Positions 53,301-62,156 of a stretch of DNA of 64,000 bases are shown in pieces. The notes beneath the pieces are model-generated. The model did no database searches, was not told the origin of the DNA, and saw only the letters and a program-made list of their open reading frames with translations. The position numbers were made by a program, and so were the translations under genes. Source of the DNA: Rhynchosporium graminicola (Eukaryota; Ascomycota; Leotiomycetes; Helotiales; Ploettnerulaceae); assembly GCA_900074885.1 (NCBI GenBank), contig FJUW01000045.1, positions 1 through 64,000 on the forward strand, read 5' to 3'. How positions within the stretch are numbered: position 1 is the stretch's first letter; every line of letters begins with the position of its first letter.

Positions 53301-54930
53301 AAGTAACCTCCGGAATAGCTCTGACTCTATAGATAACTTTAAGCTTATTAACGCCTTAGAAGTCGCCGACCTATCGCTAGTCTTTTCTATAGTATAGTAA
53401 GTACTTAACGCTAATTATACTACGCTATTACTCTAAGCTTTATAGAAATAAGCTCTCTCTGCTACTCCTAGAAAACTAACTATAGAAAAAGATCTTCTAC
53501 TTTATAAAGGAAAACTAATCGTACCTAACGTCTTATACTTTCGCACGCTACTTATACGTGAAGTATACGACCGATTAGAGACTACTTATCTAAGTATAAA
53601 GAAGACCTTATAACTACTAGTATTATAATACTAGTAGTACGGAATCGCTTTAACTATTAACTAGTACTACTATAACTATTATACTTACTAACGAATTCAA
53701 GTGCCGCGTGATAAGAAACCGGGCCTCTTCTAACTTCTGCCCGTACTATCACGTCTATAGGAGTATATTACAGTCGATTACTATAGCTTCAACTGCGATA
53801 AACACAGCTATAATAACGTTCTCGTATTTATCGACCGTTTTAGTAAATAAGCAATTAGTATTCCATGCTAAAAGACCTCTGATACGCGCGACCTTATAAA
53901 GCTTTACTTATACTACGTATACCGCTATTTCGGAGCTCTATTAATAATTACCTCTAATAGAGGGCCTTAATTTATTTCCCGTTTTTAGATTACAGTTATT
54001 ATAATTCTCGGTACTAAAAGATAGCTTTCTATAGTAGACTACCTATAAATAGATAGCTAAATAAAGATCTATAACTAATATCTCTAACGTAGATTACGAC
54101 TTTTTATCTCTTACTATTAAGACGACTAATCGGAATTCTTACTTATTATAAACTACGCCTAGATAACTCTCCCTTACAAATCCCTTAGAGGTCTCTTACC
54201 CTTTGAAGTCGTTCATAGATATACACCCCGCGTTAATTAGAATTAGAAAGACTTACTTAACTCTATTACGCCTACTAATAAGTTAAATACTTAGTAAGCT
54301 CTAGATTATACTAATCGCCTGCGCAACACTTAGACTACTACTTAATCTAGCCTCTAACGTATATAAGCTAAGATATCCTAATCCTATAATCGCTTACGCT
54401 ATAAAGTCGACTTCACTATAGACGACCTTATCTAGCTAGATATACGCTACTTTATAAGTACTCGACCTAGTAAAAAACTCGACTTCCCAACTAATAGACC
54501 CTTCTATATAATTAAAAAGGTTAGAAGCTCTTATTATCTAGAGCTCCCTACTAGTATGAAAGTATATAACGTATTCCCTGCTACTAAGCTACAGAAGTAT
54601 CTAAACGACCCTTTACTAGAATAAACCTTACTACTGCTACTACTTATTAATATTACTAGTAACGATAAATAGGAGATCGAAGATATACTTACGTACTGTA
54701 AGCAGCGTAATAGCCTCTTATACCGAGTTTCCTAGTTAAATTAAGACGTCGATCTCATATAATACGACGCTATAGATATTAAATACGCTCTCGCTAAGCT
54801 ATAATAATTCCACCTTAATAACCTAACGTAAGCTAGACCTCCTGCTAGACTACCTAATTAGCTAAAAGCTTTCTACGATAGAATTAATAATTACGACTAC
54901 ATTAATAGTAATAAGGAGATAAAATAACGC
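47357..54930 (+). pseudogene. G3 gag-pol relic with chromodomain-like tail
   Basis: Plus strand. Gag may begin at the ATG at 47357 (MPRATKRRRLRYIEKAY, a basic N-terminus). Aspartic protease reads LLDSGANRYYFIN near 48990-49030, with an intact DSGA core, and again in the duplicated copy near 50583. Reverse transcriptase runs from GFIEPS near 52036 through FVKKANRSLRFCIDFRVLN and has an intact YLDD at 52411-52422, then LIYSN. Integrase covers about 53,560-54,400 (ITSNRGPQFISRF near 53950), and the tail near 54672-54840 reads EIEDILTYCKQRNSLLYRVS, a chromodomain-like segment. TAA/TAG stops and the duplication make it inactive. Short open frames at 49267, 50858 and 53708 are out-of-frame shadows. 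Confidence 0.9.
48680..51860 (+). repeat. 1,590-bp direct duplication joined by one N
   Basis: 48680-50269 and 50271-51860 are nearly identical; I see only two differences near the end (CTATAGATCCCTTACG against CTATAAATCCCTCACG). The single N at 50270 lies exactly at the junction. The unit covers gag/protease-region sequence of G3. The most economical reading is two overlapping contig ends placed side by side, not a biological duplication. Confidence 0.9.
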
Positions 54931-54941
54931 TCAAGGGCGAG

Positions 54942-54963
54942 CTTTTTTCAGAGGGAGGAGTAA
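54942..54963 (+). promoter_or_regulatory. G3 polypurine tract
   Basis: CAGAGGGAGGAGTAA directly precedes the 3' LTR. Confidence 0.8.
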
Positions 54964-55198
54964 TATAACGACTAGTTAGGTTTAGAGGTCTCTCCCTATT
55001 AGTGGAAATACTTACTACTAAGCGAGATTATACGAGTAGAGTTTAGGGGCCCCTTTTTATATATATACTTCTATTCTCTTTCTACTTCTTTACTCCTTAG
55101 TTATAGATTCTCAAGTGATTCTTACTACTTCATATTCATAGTAATATGAGGTCTTATTACTCAGGTAGTTTTAAGACCTTTCTAGAGCAAGCGTCACA
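54964..55198 (+). repeat. G3 3' LTR
   Basis: 235 bp, begins TATAACGACTAG and ends AGCGTCACA; followed by target duplication GATAG. Confidence 0.94.
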
Positions 55199-55203
55199 GA
55201 TAG

Positions 55204-55355
55204 GAGCTTCGTGCTCAAATTCATATAGTAATTAATACCTGCTTATAATATCTTAATTCTAATTAAGAACCGAACTTCTTATTTACTTTACTTTATAGCT
55301 AATACTAACCGACGAGCCTGTATACCGCGTACCAGTCAGAACTAGGAACGTTACA
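55204..55355 (+). repeat. G2 3' LTR, second part
   Basis: 152 bp continuing 46717-47058. Ends GGAACGTTACA and is followed by the G2 target duplication GTATA. Confidence 0.94.
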
Positions 55356-55360
55356 GTATA

Positions 55361-56143
55361 AGTGCTTCGGTAGCGTTCTCGAAATCGTTATTACTATTGT
55401 TATCAGACCTTGACGCTATTTCTTTTTTTAATTAGATCACTCTTAATAGTATCCCTTACGATATCCTCTACTAGCGCGCTTTCGCTCTTCCTCTTCTATT
55501 CAGGGAACCCGAGTCTATCTAGTATAAAGGGCTCTCGAGTGCTTCGGCGCAGTTATATATAAGAAGGCCCGCTATAGCTAAAAAACGCGCTTAAGAGAGA
55601 CCTAAAGCTTAATAGTAACTTATTTAAGAGGGTAAAGATTAATATAGCGCGAGAGTAAGTATATTCTTAAAGTCCTTTAGTAGAGTATATATTAAAGTAT
55701 TAGGAGGTTACTAATTAAGTTCACTTTAGATTCCTTTTACGAGTTCACTTTAGATTCCTTTTATAATAACTTACTTCAGTTATTAAGTTCTCTTCTTATA
55801 AGTATATATAGAGTTAGAATCGTAGGAGAGAGCTTCGTAGAGATTGTGGAGGTTCGGAGGGTTTAAGGTCGAGGATACGTAAAGCTAAGTATAAGGCTAA
55901 AGGCGTAAAAAATATCGTAATAGGGTTTTTTAGTAGAATTATACTATAGAGGTAATACTAATTAAGGGAGAGAGTTCAGCTTTCTCTGAAATACTCTACT
56001 TCTAAGGTATAGAAGTAAATAGCGCGTATAGTCGAGTATAAGTAGGGTAGAAGTCGTAGAAGTCGTACTAAGAAAGTAGTACTAGCTTTAATACTTCTAA
56101 ATAGATATTACTACTTCTTAGCGAGGTAATTGATCTTTTCTTA
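55361..56143 (-). other. G1 5' internal region (leader and gag start)
   Basis: The part of G1 between the G2 insertion and its 5' LTR. It includes a 24-bp tandem duplication with TTCACTTTAGATTCCTTTTA near 55719-55763. Gag N-terminal sequence is expected here, but no convincing frame can be read through the RIP changes. Confidence 0.65.
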
Positions 56144-56397
56144 TATTATAGCAGAGGTATAGAGAGTCGATAATAAGTTATATTCGCCCTTAAAGGTGCG
56201 CTAAGTAAAAGGAAGAAAAGATAGAGAGGAGGTTTCTACTCTCGACTCTCTCTCTAAGTATAACCGTAGGGCTATACTAACTAATCATCCTCTAGTACGC
56301 ACTAACCGCATCCCGCTAGCCCTGCCTACTATAATGCCTAGGAGCCTGAGGCCGTGCATCATAGGAGCCTGAGGCCGTTATAGTATGGACTGTAACA
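56144..56397 (-). repeat. G1 5' LTR (right copy)
   Basis: 254 bp, partner of 27022-27275; followed by the target duplication AAAAC. Confidence 0.95.
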
Positions 56398-56402
56398 AAA
56401 AC

Positions 56403-56731
56403 CTATCCTAGGGTCACTATATCCACCAGGGGGATACCCTATATAGCTTAGGGTAGAGTATACCTTAATACTACTCTCCTCAGGCCCCTCTATTACTACT
56501 CTCCAGAGCTCCTTACTCTATAGTAGTAGCCTGACTTACAGTGACTAGACTCTATAATTAGAGCCTATTAGCCTTACTACTCTCGGCTTCTCTCCTCTAT
56601 AATCACTTATACTTCTAGTATAGTAATGTACTTATTAGTAAAGAAGTAGTAGATAAGGTACTAAAAGTAACTTATAATAGTTTTTAAAAGAATTTAACCT
56701 TTTAAAGGTTTATGCAAGTAAAGTCACGCTA
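56403..56731 (-). other. C1 5' leader and gag start
   Basis: C1 sequence between the G1 insertion and the PBS. CpA and TpG are a little more frequent here than in the rest of the nest. No complete frame is readable. Confidence 0.65.
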
Positions 56732-56745
56732 CGGGGCTTATAACC
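56732..56745 (-). promoter_or_regulatory. C1 primer binding site (half-tRNA type)
   Basis: On the element strand GGTTATAAGCCCCG follows the 5' LTR. It equals GGTTATGAGCCC apart from one TG-to-TA change, complementary to the initiator tRNA-Met anticodon stem-loop, as in C3. Confidence 0.6.
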
Positions 56746-57027
56746 TATTAGATTTTAATTCGATGGAGGTTCAATTTCTACGGTAGGGAGTAGCTATATA
56801 TATAGGTATCTGTATAGCGATCTAAGTACGTACTTTGCTTACTATAATCAGTACTCCCGGTACTAGTAATTAGTTGATTACGCTATTCAACTCCGGTACT
56901 TCCGGCACCGTAGGACGTTGAATACCATACTTAGTACTATACTCAGTACTATACTTAGTACTATACTTAGTACCATACTCAGTACCAAATTGTACTACTA
57001 TACTACCAGTACTACCTATATTCAACA
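56746..57027 (-). repeat. C1 5' LTR (right copy)
   Basis: 282 bp, TATTAGATTTT...TATATTCAACA. Carries the same ATACTTAGTACT tandem block as the left copy. Its last base is also the last RIP-affected base of the window. Confidence 0.95.
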
Positions 57028-57354
57028 GTTTCGACCTCAGTCAAGACTATTCGCTACAGCAGCACTTGCTCAGTGACTTCGACCAGCAAGCCCCTAGTAT
57101 ATCCGACACCTGTCCCATCAACCAGCAAGTCAGTTACTACAATCTATCCAACGCCTACTGTCTACCCAATACCCCTGGCCCATCCAACTCCATCATCTTC
57201 TTCCAAGTCCACCCCACCAACAGTATATAATTACACACCAACCACTCTGGTGACTTATACGCCTTCGACCACTATCACGCCGACTGCACCTGTTTATAGC
57301 GAGAATACCCCGGTTTACTCTACTCCTGTTGTCACCCCGCCCCTTCAATACTGA
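57028..57354 (+). pseudogene. Secreted Ser/Thr/Pro-rich protein gene, 3' part (split by element C1)
   Basis: 109 codons, open from the target duplication GTTTC to a TGA at 57352-57354, continuing the frame left at 16390. The peptide starts VSTSVKTIRYSSTCSVTSTS and is then dominated by Pro, Thr, Ser, Tyr and Val with repeated Y-P-T-P units. No RIP damage is seen. There is no GPI-anchor-like hydrophobic C-terminus. Such composition is typical of O-glycosylated secreted or wall proteins; that role is inferred. The Met at 57073 that opens the longest ATG-led frame is internal, so this should not be annotated as a separate 93-residue gene. Without promoter and signal peptide the fragment is not expected to give a secreted product. 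Confidence 0.8.
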
Positions 57355-57936
57355 GGCTATGACGATTCAGCACAATCTTTGAGCAACGAGCGATTCTTTC
57401 GAGGGAGCTCCCTTGTCACTAGCTAAAATTCCCTTTTTTTCATTTTTCACCTTGAGATCTGCAATTTTGCTTTTGATTTTCATGATGTGTGGAATATTTT
57501 GCTATTGAACGGGGTGATATGGTGTCAGTTTACCTTCTTGTCTTTCGCTTGGGTAACGAGGTATCCCAAAATATTTTTTCCATTTATATGGGAAGTGCCT
57601 TTATGAGATCGACTTAAATCTACTGATCTTGAAACAAACTTGCCCCAAGTCCACTGCTGCTCGTGATTAGAATCGGATAATGTTACGTCTATTGAAATTT
57701 AAACTATTTGCAAATGTGCCTGCAGCACATCAAATTTGATACAAGTTAGGTGCGTAACTATGTACTAATGCCACATTGCCCTCCATAAATGTCCTGTTCT
57801 ACTGAAATCGCCATGTAGACGTTTTCGTAAACTTCTGTAACAAAACCATCTCATCTTCAGGTACTCACGTTAATTACTACAAATACTTGCACTCCCCACG
57901 AATCCTATATCCGTCCCTCTCCATCCTTCCCCACAG
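57355..57936. other. Intergenic, ordinary composition
   Basis: Probable 3' region of the split gene, then the upstream region or 5' exons of the next candidate. No convincing coding frame; a TCTTCAG at 57854-57860 and CCCACAG ending near 57936 are possible splice acceptors. Confidence 0.5.
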
Positions 57937-58290
57937 CGGTCTCCTTTCAACACTCAAATCCGAGGCACCGGCACCGAGTATATCATTACACAGCATGATC
58001 CCACCGCCGCACCTTTTACGAAGTGCCCAGCTGTCACCCGCCACGAGTCATGTTCCACCACTTTCACAGATACGCATGATTACTGTACCCTGCAGCGATT
58101 CCTCTTGGGACCTCATGGTTATGGAGTGACTGTATCGGTACCTGATATCGGCAAATTTTGCGTATTCTGTGACACGATCACAGCTCTTTCGTTGGATAAA
58201 GTTGCTGTAGATATTGGACGGATGAGAGATGGTTGCTGGGCTGAATTTTCTTATGTGAGCAATTCTGGTGCCATATGCCTTGCGCTATAA
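57937..58290 (+). CDS. Possible terminal exon of a Cys-rich small protein
   Basis: One frame is open from about 57875 to a TAA at 58288-58290, with no ATG near its start, so it would be a 3' exon entered from an acceptor such as CCCACAG ending at 57936. It reads RSPFNTQIRGTGTEYIITQ at the start and contains seven Cys, including KCPAVTRHESC and KFCVFC, spaced as in secreted disulphide-bonded proteins. The upstream exon and signal peptide were not found. An overlapping 80-codon frame from a TTG at 57887 has poorer composition. I recognise no family. It lies 0.6 kb from the transposon border. It may equally be a chance frame. Confidence 0.35.
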   Translation, partial: RSPFNTQIRGTGTEYIITQHDPTAAPFTKCPAVTRHESCSTTFTDTHDYCTLQRFLLGPHGYGVTVSVPDIGKFCVFCDTITALSLDKVAVDIGRMRDGCWAEFSYVSNSGAICLAL

Positions 58291-59580
58291 GAGGCAGTCA
58301 TGATAGCAAGACGATTTTACTTTTAGAACAAAGATTTAAAGAGATAGCAAATCCACTAATATATTTTCGATCCATTAGCAGCCTTTAAGACCCTCAATGA
58401 TAGATATTTGGCAATTATTACACGGCTAGTGGACTGACATGTTGGGTAGCGGCTACAGCCTACAGGAAACAAGTTTTGCAAACAATTGCATCAGCTTTAA
58501 CGTATGATTTTGTGCTTGAAACATATTAAATCATCGATATACTCGCCACTCAAGGAAATAGCTCAATCCAGAGCCTTTGTCAAGCTTCTTCAATCGACGA
58601 ATACTACAGATTTACAAGATTCAAACCTGGCATTACCAAGAATTGCTGGTTACACCCAGCATGGAGATGAATTTACAGGAGTCTGCACTGATATTCGAGC
58701 TAAAGCAGATGAGAAGAAGGGTGTCAGCTGGAAAATAACCCGCTAGAAGTGGTCACCATTGTTTACATACAAGTAAGCTTTCGCTTACTCTCTAGCGTGC
58801 GATATTCTGGTCTTGGCAGAATCTATCCTGACCACACCTGTACTGAAAATAATACCCTTCAGCTTGAGAGTAGCCTGATCTGCTGGATTAGTCTTGCGAT
58901 ACAGAAGTCTCATTCGGTACTATGAGGGCAAAATATATCGAATGGCAGCGGCGGTCCCGTAAATTTGTGGTTTTCATCAAACCAGACAAAGCTGTCTAGA
59001 CTTGGCTTACAGGGGAAATCAGGCGAATTTAGCTACGTACTATGAATTAGCTCCATTATTGGCTTTATCTTCTTTGATCACTCTAATGTAATGACACATA
59101 ACGTTTTCGTAGCATTAAACCAAAATCAGCTAATGTACGGTACCATTTGTCAATATGTATTGGATCGTGGAACGAGCTGAAGCTTCAGTCAAATCGAGTG
59201 TGCCTCATATCAAATCCCAAGATGCAAGGTGGTCGTAGTATTAGAGTATTTACAGACTCCATATAGCTCCTTCGGTGCCACTTCTCTCTCTAATGAAAAT
59301 AGATTATTCATATCCGGGTTTCGCCTTGATTCCACTCCAGCATAACCAAAGCACAACTTTATTATTTTTAGGAGAGTATGAGGATCTGGATCTAGTTTAT
59401 AATCGATAGAGAAGTCTAGCGAGTCCAAATTCAGCAGTTGATTTTGGTGCTGCAATCTACGATGCTGCCGACTCGAGAATCTTTGATGTCAACACTATGC
59501 TAAGAGCCCAGCGACGTTTCACGTATGGCTGTCGAGATGCTGCTCTGTCAGGTTACTACCTGAGTAATTTATATAGCTAC
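58291..59580. other. No firm gene; two weak frames
   Basis: Ordinary composition. An 80-codon plus frame (58504-58746) and an 81-codon minus frame (59210-59455) are open. The minus one (containing DYKLDPDPHTLLKIIKLCFG and SLEREVAPKELYG) has reasonable amino-acid usage and could be an exon behind an acceptor CGTAG, but no family or neighbouring exon is recognised. Confidence 0.4.
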
Positions 59581-59871
59581 GCGCCTTGGAATTGTGTCAC
59601 TCTCTCATTTATCCTTTCAGATGTGATCACAAGCCCTCAACCGCACCTTCCTCGCGAACAACTTCACTAACACACCAGTTCCATCGACACCTGCTCCGAA
59701 CACCATATCAGAATCATCGCCCGACCCTCAGTGCGAGCTCGCCAATAACATTCATAACATTCTCCAAATTCAAAATACCAAAGACAACACGCTTGTCATC
59801 TCGCGCATCATCTCAAACCCAAAACACCCAAACACCAAACATCACACCAAAGCTCACAGCTCACAGTAATA

Positions 59872-60523
59872 ATGGCCCCGACCCCTCACCGGACCCCCTC
59901 GGACTACGAAACCGACTCCGAGTCCTCACAATCAGACCTTGACTCCCTGACTCGCCGGCTCGCTCTCTCCCCCAAAGACCAAGTTCTCGAGCTATATAGC
60001 CATCGACGTGACGACACACCGAGACCGACATCGATCTCTGAGCCTGTGGAGGGCAAGAATCATGAATCCAGTCAAAGCCGGGATGGAAATAGGGTTGCTA
60101 AGAAGAATGAGCTTGGTACACTGAGTCCGATTCGTGAGGATGGAAAGGAGACAGAGGGTGAAGAGGATGTGGAGATGAAAGTGGAGTTTAAGACGGAGTT
60201 GAAGGGAAGCGCGACGACGCCGAAGAGGAAATTGAGAAAGTGCAGAAGTATGAAAAAGGGCTTGAAGGAGGGAGTGAACGTGGTGGTGGAAGAGACCTTG
60301 AAGGTTGAGACGGAGGATGATTCGCCTGCGAGGAAGAGGCGGGGAACGGAGACCATTGACATCAGTGTCTCGAAGCGAGCTAAGGTATGTGTTGTTTGTC
60401 TTTTACTCTATTGTTAAGATTGCACCGAGTGTTATCTGGTATCTGTCTTACTTCGTCAGAGATAATAGCACGTACTGACTTTTCTCTTTGGTATAGCTCA
60501 CGGAAGACAGTCCGCAGAAATAA
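59872..60523 (+). CDS. Small basic Ser/Thr-rich nuclear-type protein, two exons
   Basis: Exon 1 is 59872-60384 (171 codons from MAPTPHRTPSDYETD). A 112-nt intron (60385-60496) follows, with donor GTATGT, branch site ACTGAC and acceptor TATAG. Exon 2 (60497-60523) adds LTEDSPQK and a TAA, for 179 residues. The protein is low in hydrophobic residues: an acidic Ser-rich start with SP/TP sites, an acidic middle (EEDVEMKVE), then basic clusters KRKLRK and ARKRRG that resemble nuclear localisation signals. No enzymatic domain is seen and it is probably disordered. Reading past the donor gives a spurious hydrophobic end (VCVVCLLLYC), which supports the intron. A-rich AACACACC-type sequence precedes the start. 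The product is not recognised; nuclear location is inferred. Confidence 0.72.
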
Positions 60524-61429
60524 GTGATGGGAGACTGTAAGTTCGAAGAGTATCACGGGATTCTGAGAAATCCAAGGACTCTTGAGCTTGAGGGCCATGG
60601 AACATTGTCATCAGATCCAGAACTCTTTAAGCAATAGTTGTCGAATCCATGGGTCACATGGTCGAGTATTGCCAAGGCGCAGCGAAGTCTGGATATAGAA
60701 TCCCTCTATCTCATACTCCTTATTTTTTTCTTTCATGCTCAGTCAATCAATCACCCCAAGAAATGTTTCCGACAAACATCAGCAGCCCATCTTGCACAAC
60801 ATCTTGATCTCGGAGGGGCGTACTTCCTTCAAGACATTTCCTGTTGGTGAACTAGTATCGAGGATCGCTGAAAGGTCCGAGCAGTATAGTCGAGGGCTGT
60901 GTCTCCAAGCAAACATCTACTCCTATGCCATCACAATCCATAACATCGTACTCAGCCAGTCCCTTCTTACCTAACGTAGGTAATCGTACAGAGAAATCTT
61001 TCCCAATAAGTATTGACCTTCTTTCCTCCATCCGATGCTGCCCGGTCCAAACTGTACCGAGATCTCAAATCCTGAAAAATCATGATTTATGATATACCTC
61101 TCGAATTCTTGAGCCCTAAAAAGTGACGTTTCAGAACTTAATCTCGATTTCTAGCTATCTATCTCTTAAGAAACTCAAGAAAATTCCATGGCGCAAACAG
61201 CCCAAGAGAGAAAAACTTGAGCCTCCCTCCCATTCACCTACCAATATAGCCATCGCAGCTCGGGTTTCCGCCCTGAAGTATTTCGGTATCTTTTTATTGC
61301 CATGTTAAAAAAATAAAGTTATTCGGGCTTATTCATCCCGGCTAAACGCCCAGAATTACTCGATACAACCATTCCTGTCACTCGTCCTCGTGCTCGGGAA
61401 TCTCGAACCGTAATGGCGCACGGCCGGCA
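60524..61429. other. Intergenic, no supported gene
   Basis: Several 60-80-codon open frames on both strands overlap one another and have no splice or start support. AAAAAAATAAAG near 61307-61318 could be a poly(A) signal for a transcript from the left. Confidence 0.5.
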
Positions 61430-61840
61430 TTATCCCGCATATCGCCAGGCGACCCCATACTCATGTATAAACAAGCTATGTACTGGCAACCTGCCGGTTT
61501 GGAAGGTATCCTCATTCGAGTCTTTGTTCCGGGCAGAAATGAGATTCGCAATCGGTTGGCTACTTGTAGTCTCATGGGTTGGCTTTGAGTTATAGGCCAG
61601 TTCTAGACGGAGAGAGCCAAGAGAGGGGCGTGTGAGCATGGTGAGTTGATTTGGACGGGAATGGATTTTAGTGGGGAAAGGACGTTCGTTTTGTGAGTGC
61701 GAGATTCGTGAATTAGGGATTGGAATTGATGGGAAGCAAATCTGGTACTGTACGCAAAGCAACGTATTGTAGGGAAGTGGGAGAACTGGTGGGACGAAAG
61801 GGAAGAAGTGAGATGGGGAATCTTGATCGCGCGGGGTCAA
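61430..61840 (-). CDS. Hypothetical frame, doubtful
   Basis: A 136-codon minus frame. A better start is the internal Met near 61640 (MLTRPSLGSLRLELAY), preceded by a pyrimidine-rich region and giving about 70 residues. An alternative is splicing at the CCGTCTAG near 61604 into the overlapping frame. No domain or family is recognised. It could be the 5' exon of an unknown gene or a chance frame. Confidence 0.2.
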   Translation of the reverse strand: MTPRDQDSPSHFFPFVPPVLPLPYNTLLCVQYQICFPSIPIPNSRISHSQNERPFPTKIHSRPNQLTMLTRPSLGSLRLELAYNSKPTHETTSSQPIANLISARNKDSNEDTFQTGRLPVHSLFIHEYGVAWRYAG

Positions 61841-62156
61841 AGGTTTAGCCAGATATTAGAAGTTGTCATTGCTGAGTAGCGAAGGTTTGAGGAGTTTAAG
61901 AAGAAAAGGAAAGGTCGGGATACGGGATGAAAGTTGAAAACGTCGCTGAATAAGATGGGATATGCTTGAACTCAACCACACGAAACGGATGCATAAAATC
62001 ACTGACAGAAGCTTGGCGTGATATGAAAAGCGGTGGTTTGCAGGATGGCAGAAATTGAATGGGCGCTTGGGAGCGGAAAGGTCAAGGAAAAGCAATGTAA
62101 AGATGAATCCAAACAGATAACACGTGTACGCAGATTTTACATTTTAGTATTGGAAA
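61841..62156. other. Region downstream of the cyclophilin gene
   Basis: No gene seen; the 79-codon minus frame at 61856-62095 lacks support. Probably the 3' region of the gene to the right. Confidence 0.45.

Larger units (their letters stand above)
47059..55198 (+). mobile_element. G3: Ty3/Gypsy retrotransposon inserted in the G2 3' LTR
   Basis: LTRs of 235 bp (47059-47293 and 54964-55198) with ends T(G)TGACG...CGTCACA and perfect target duplication GATAG (47054-47058 and 55199-55203). It is 8,140 bp as written, about 6.55 kb without the internal 1,590-bp duplication. One of the two innermost elements; several motifs are intact (DSGAN, YLDD), so it is less damaged than G1 or G2. Confidence 0.95.
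32807..55355 (+). mobile_element. G2: Ty3/Gypsy chromovirus inserted in G1
   Basis: Plus-strand element with a 494-bp 5' LTR (32807-33300) and a 494-bp 3' LTR split by G3 (46717-47058 plus 55204-55355; 342 + 152 = 494). Target duplication GTATA at 32802-32806 and 55356-55360. Own DNA is about 6.6 kb; the rest is G4 and G3. Confidence 0.95.
27022..56397 (-). mobile_element. G1: Ty3/Gypsy chromovirus inserted in C1
   Basis: LTRs of 254 bp (27022-27275 and 56144-56397), ends TGTTAC...TGTAACA, flanked by the perfect target duplication AAAAC (27017-27021 and 56398-56402). Own DNA is 27022-32806 and 55361-56397, about 6.8 kb; the rest is G2 and its inserts. Minus-strand order is gag zinc knuckle, reverse transcriptase, integrase, chromodomain-like tail, the Gypsy order. 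Confidence 0.95.
16391..57027 (-). mobile_element. C1: Ty1/Copia retrotransposon, host of the whole nest
   Basis: The outermost element. Its LTRs (16391-16672 and 56746-57027) are both 282 bp, start TGTTAG or TATTAG and end in AATA or AACA. They are flanked by the target duplication ATTTC/GTTTC (16386-16390 and 57028-57032); the single difference is the TG-to-TA change typical of RIP. The element's own DNA is 16391-19840, 25949-27021 and 56403-57027, about 5.15 kb; everything else between is later insertions. It lies antisense to the gene it broke. Confidence 0.95.

Noticed and set aside
53708..53899. 63-codon frame in G3
   Set aside because: Out of frame with the integrase that can be read through this stretch.
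1..57027. A natural AT-rich centromere or mitochondrial insertion
   Set aside because: LTRs, target duplications, pol motifs and CpA-to-TpA type changes explain the composition; no mitochondrial genes were seen.
57073..57354. A separate 93-residue gene starting at the Met at 57073
   Set aside because: The frame is open upstream to the C1 border and continues at 16116-16390; it is the 3' part of a split gene.
59586..59942. 118-codon plus frame before the 179-residue gene
   Set aside because: Overlaps the start of the better supported frame at 59872 and consists of Pro/Thr/Ser/His-rich leader translation.
60072..60598. Minus-strand frames at 60072-60362 and 60380-60598
   Set aside because: Shadows of the spliced plus-strand gene 59872-60523.
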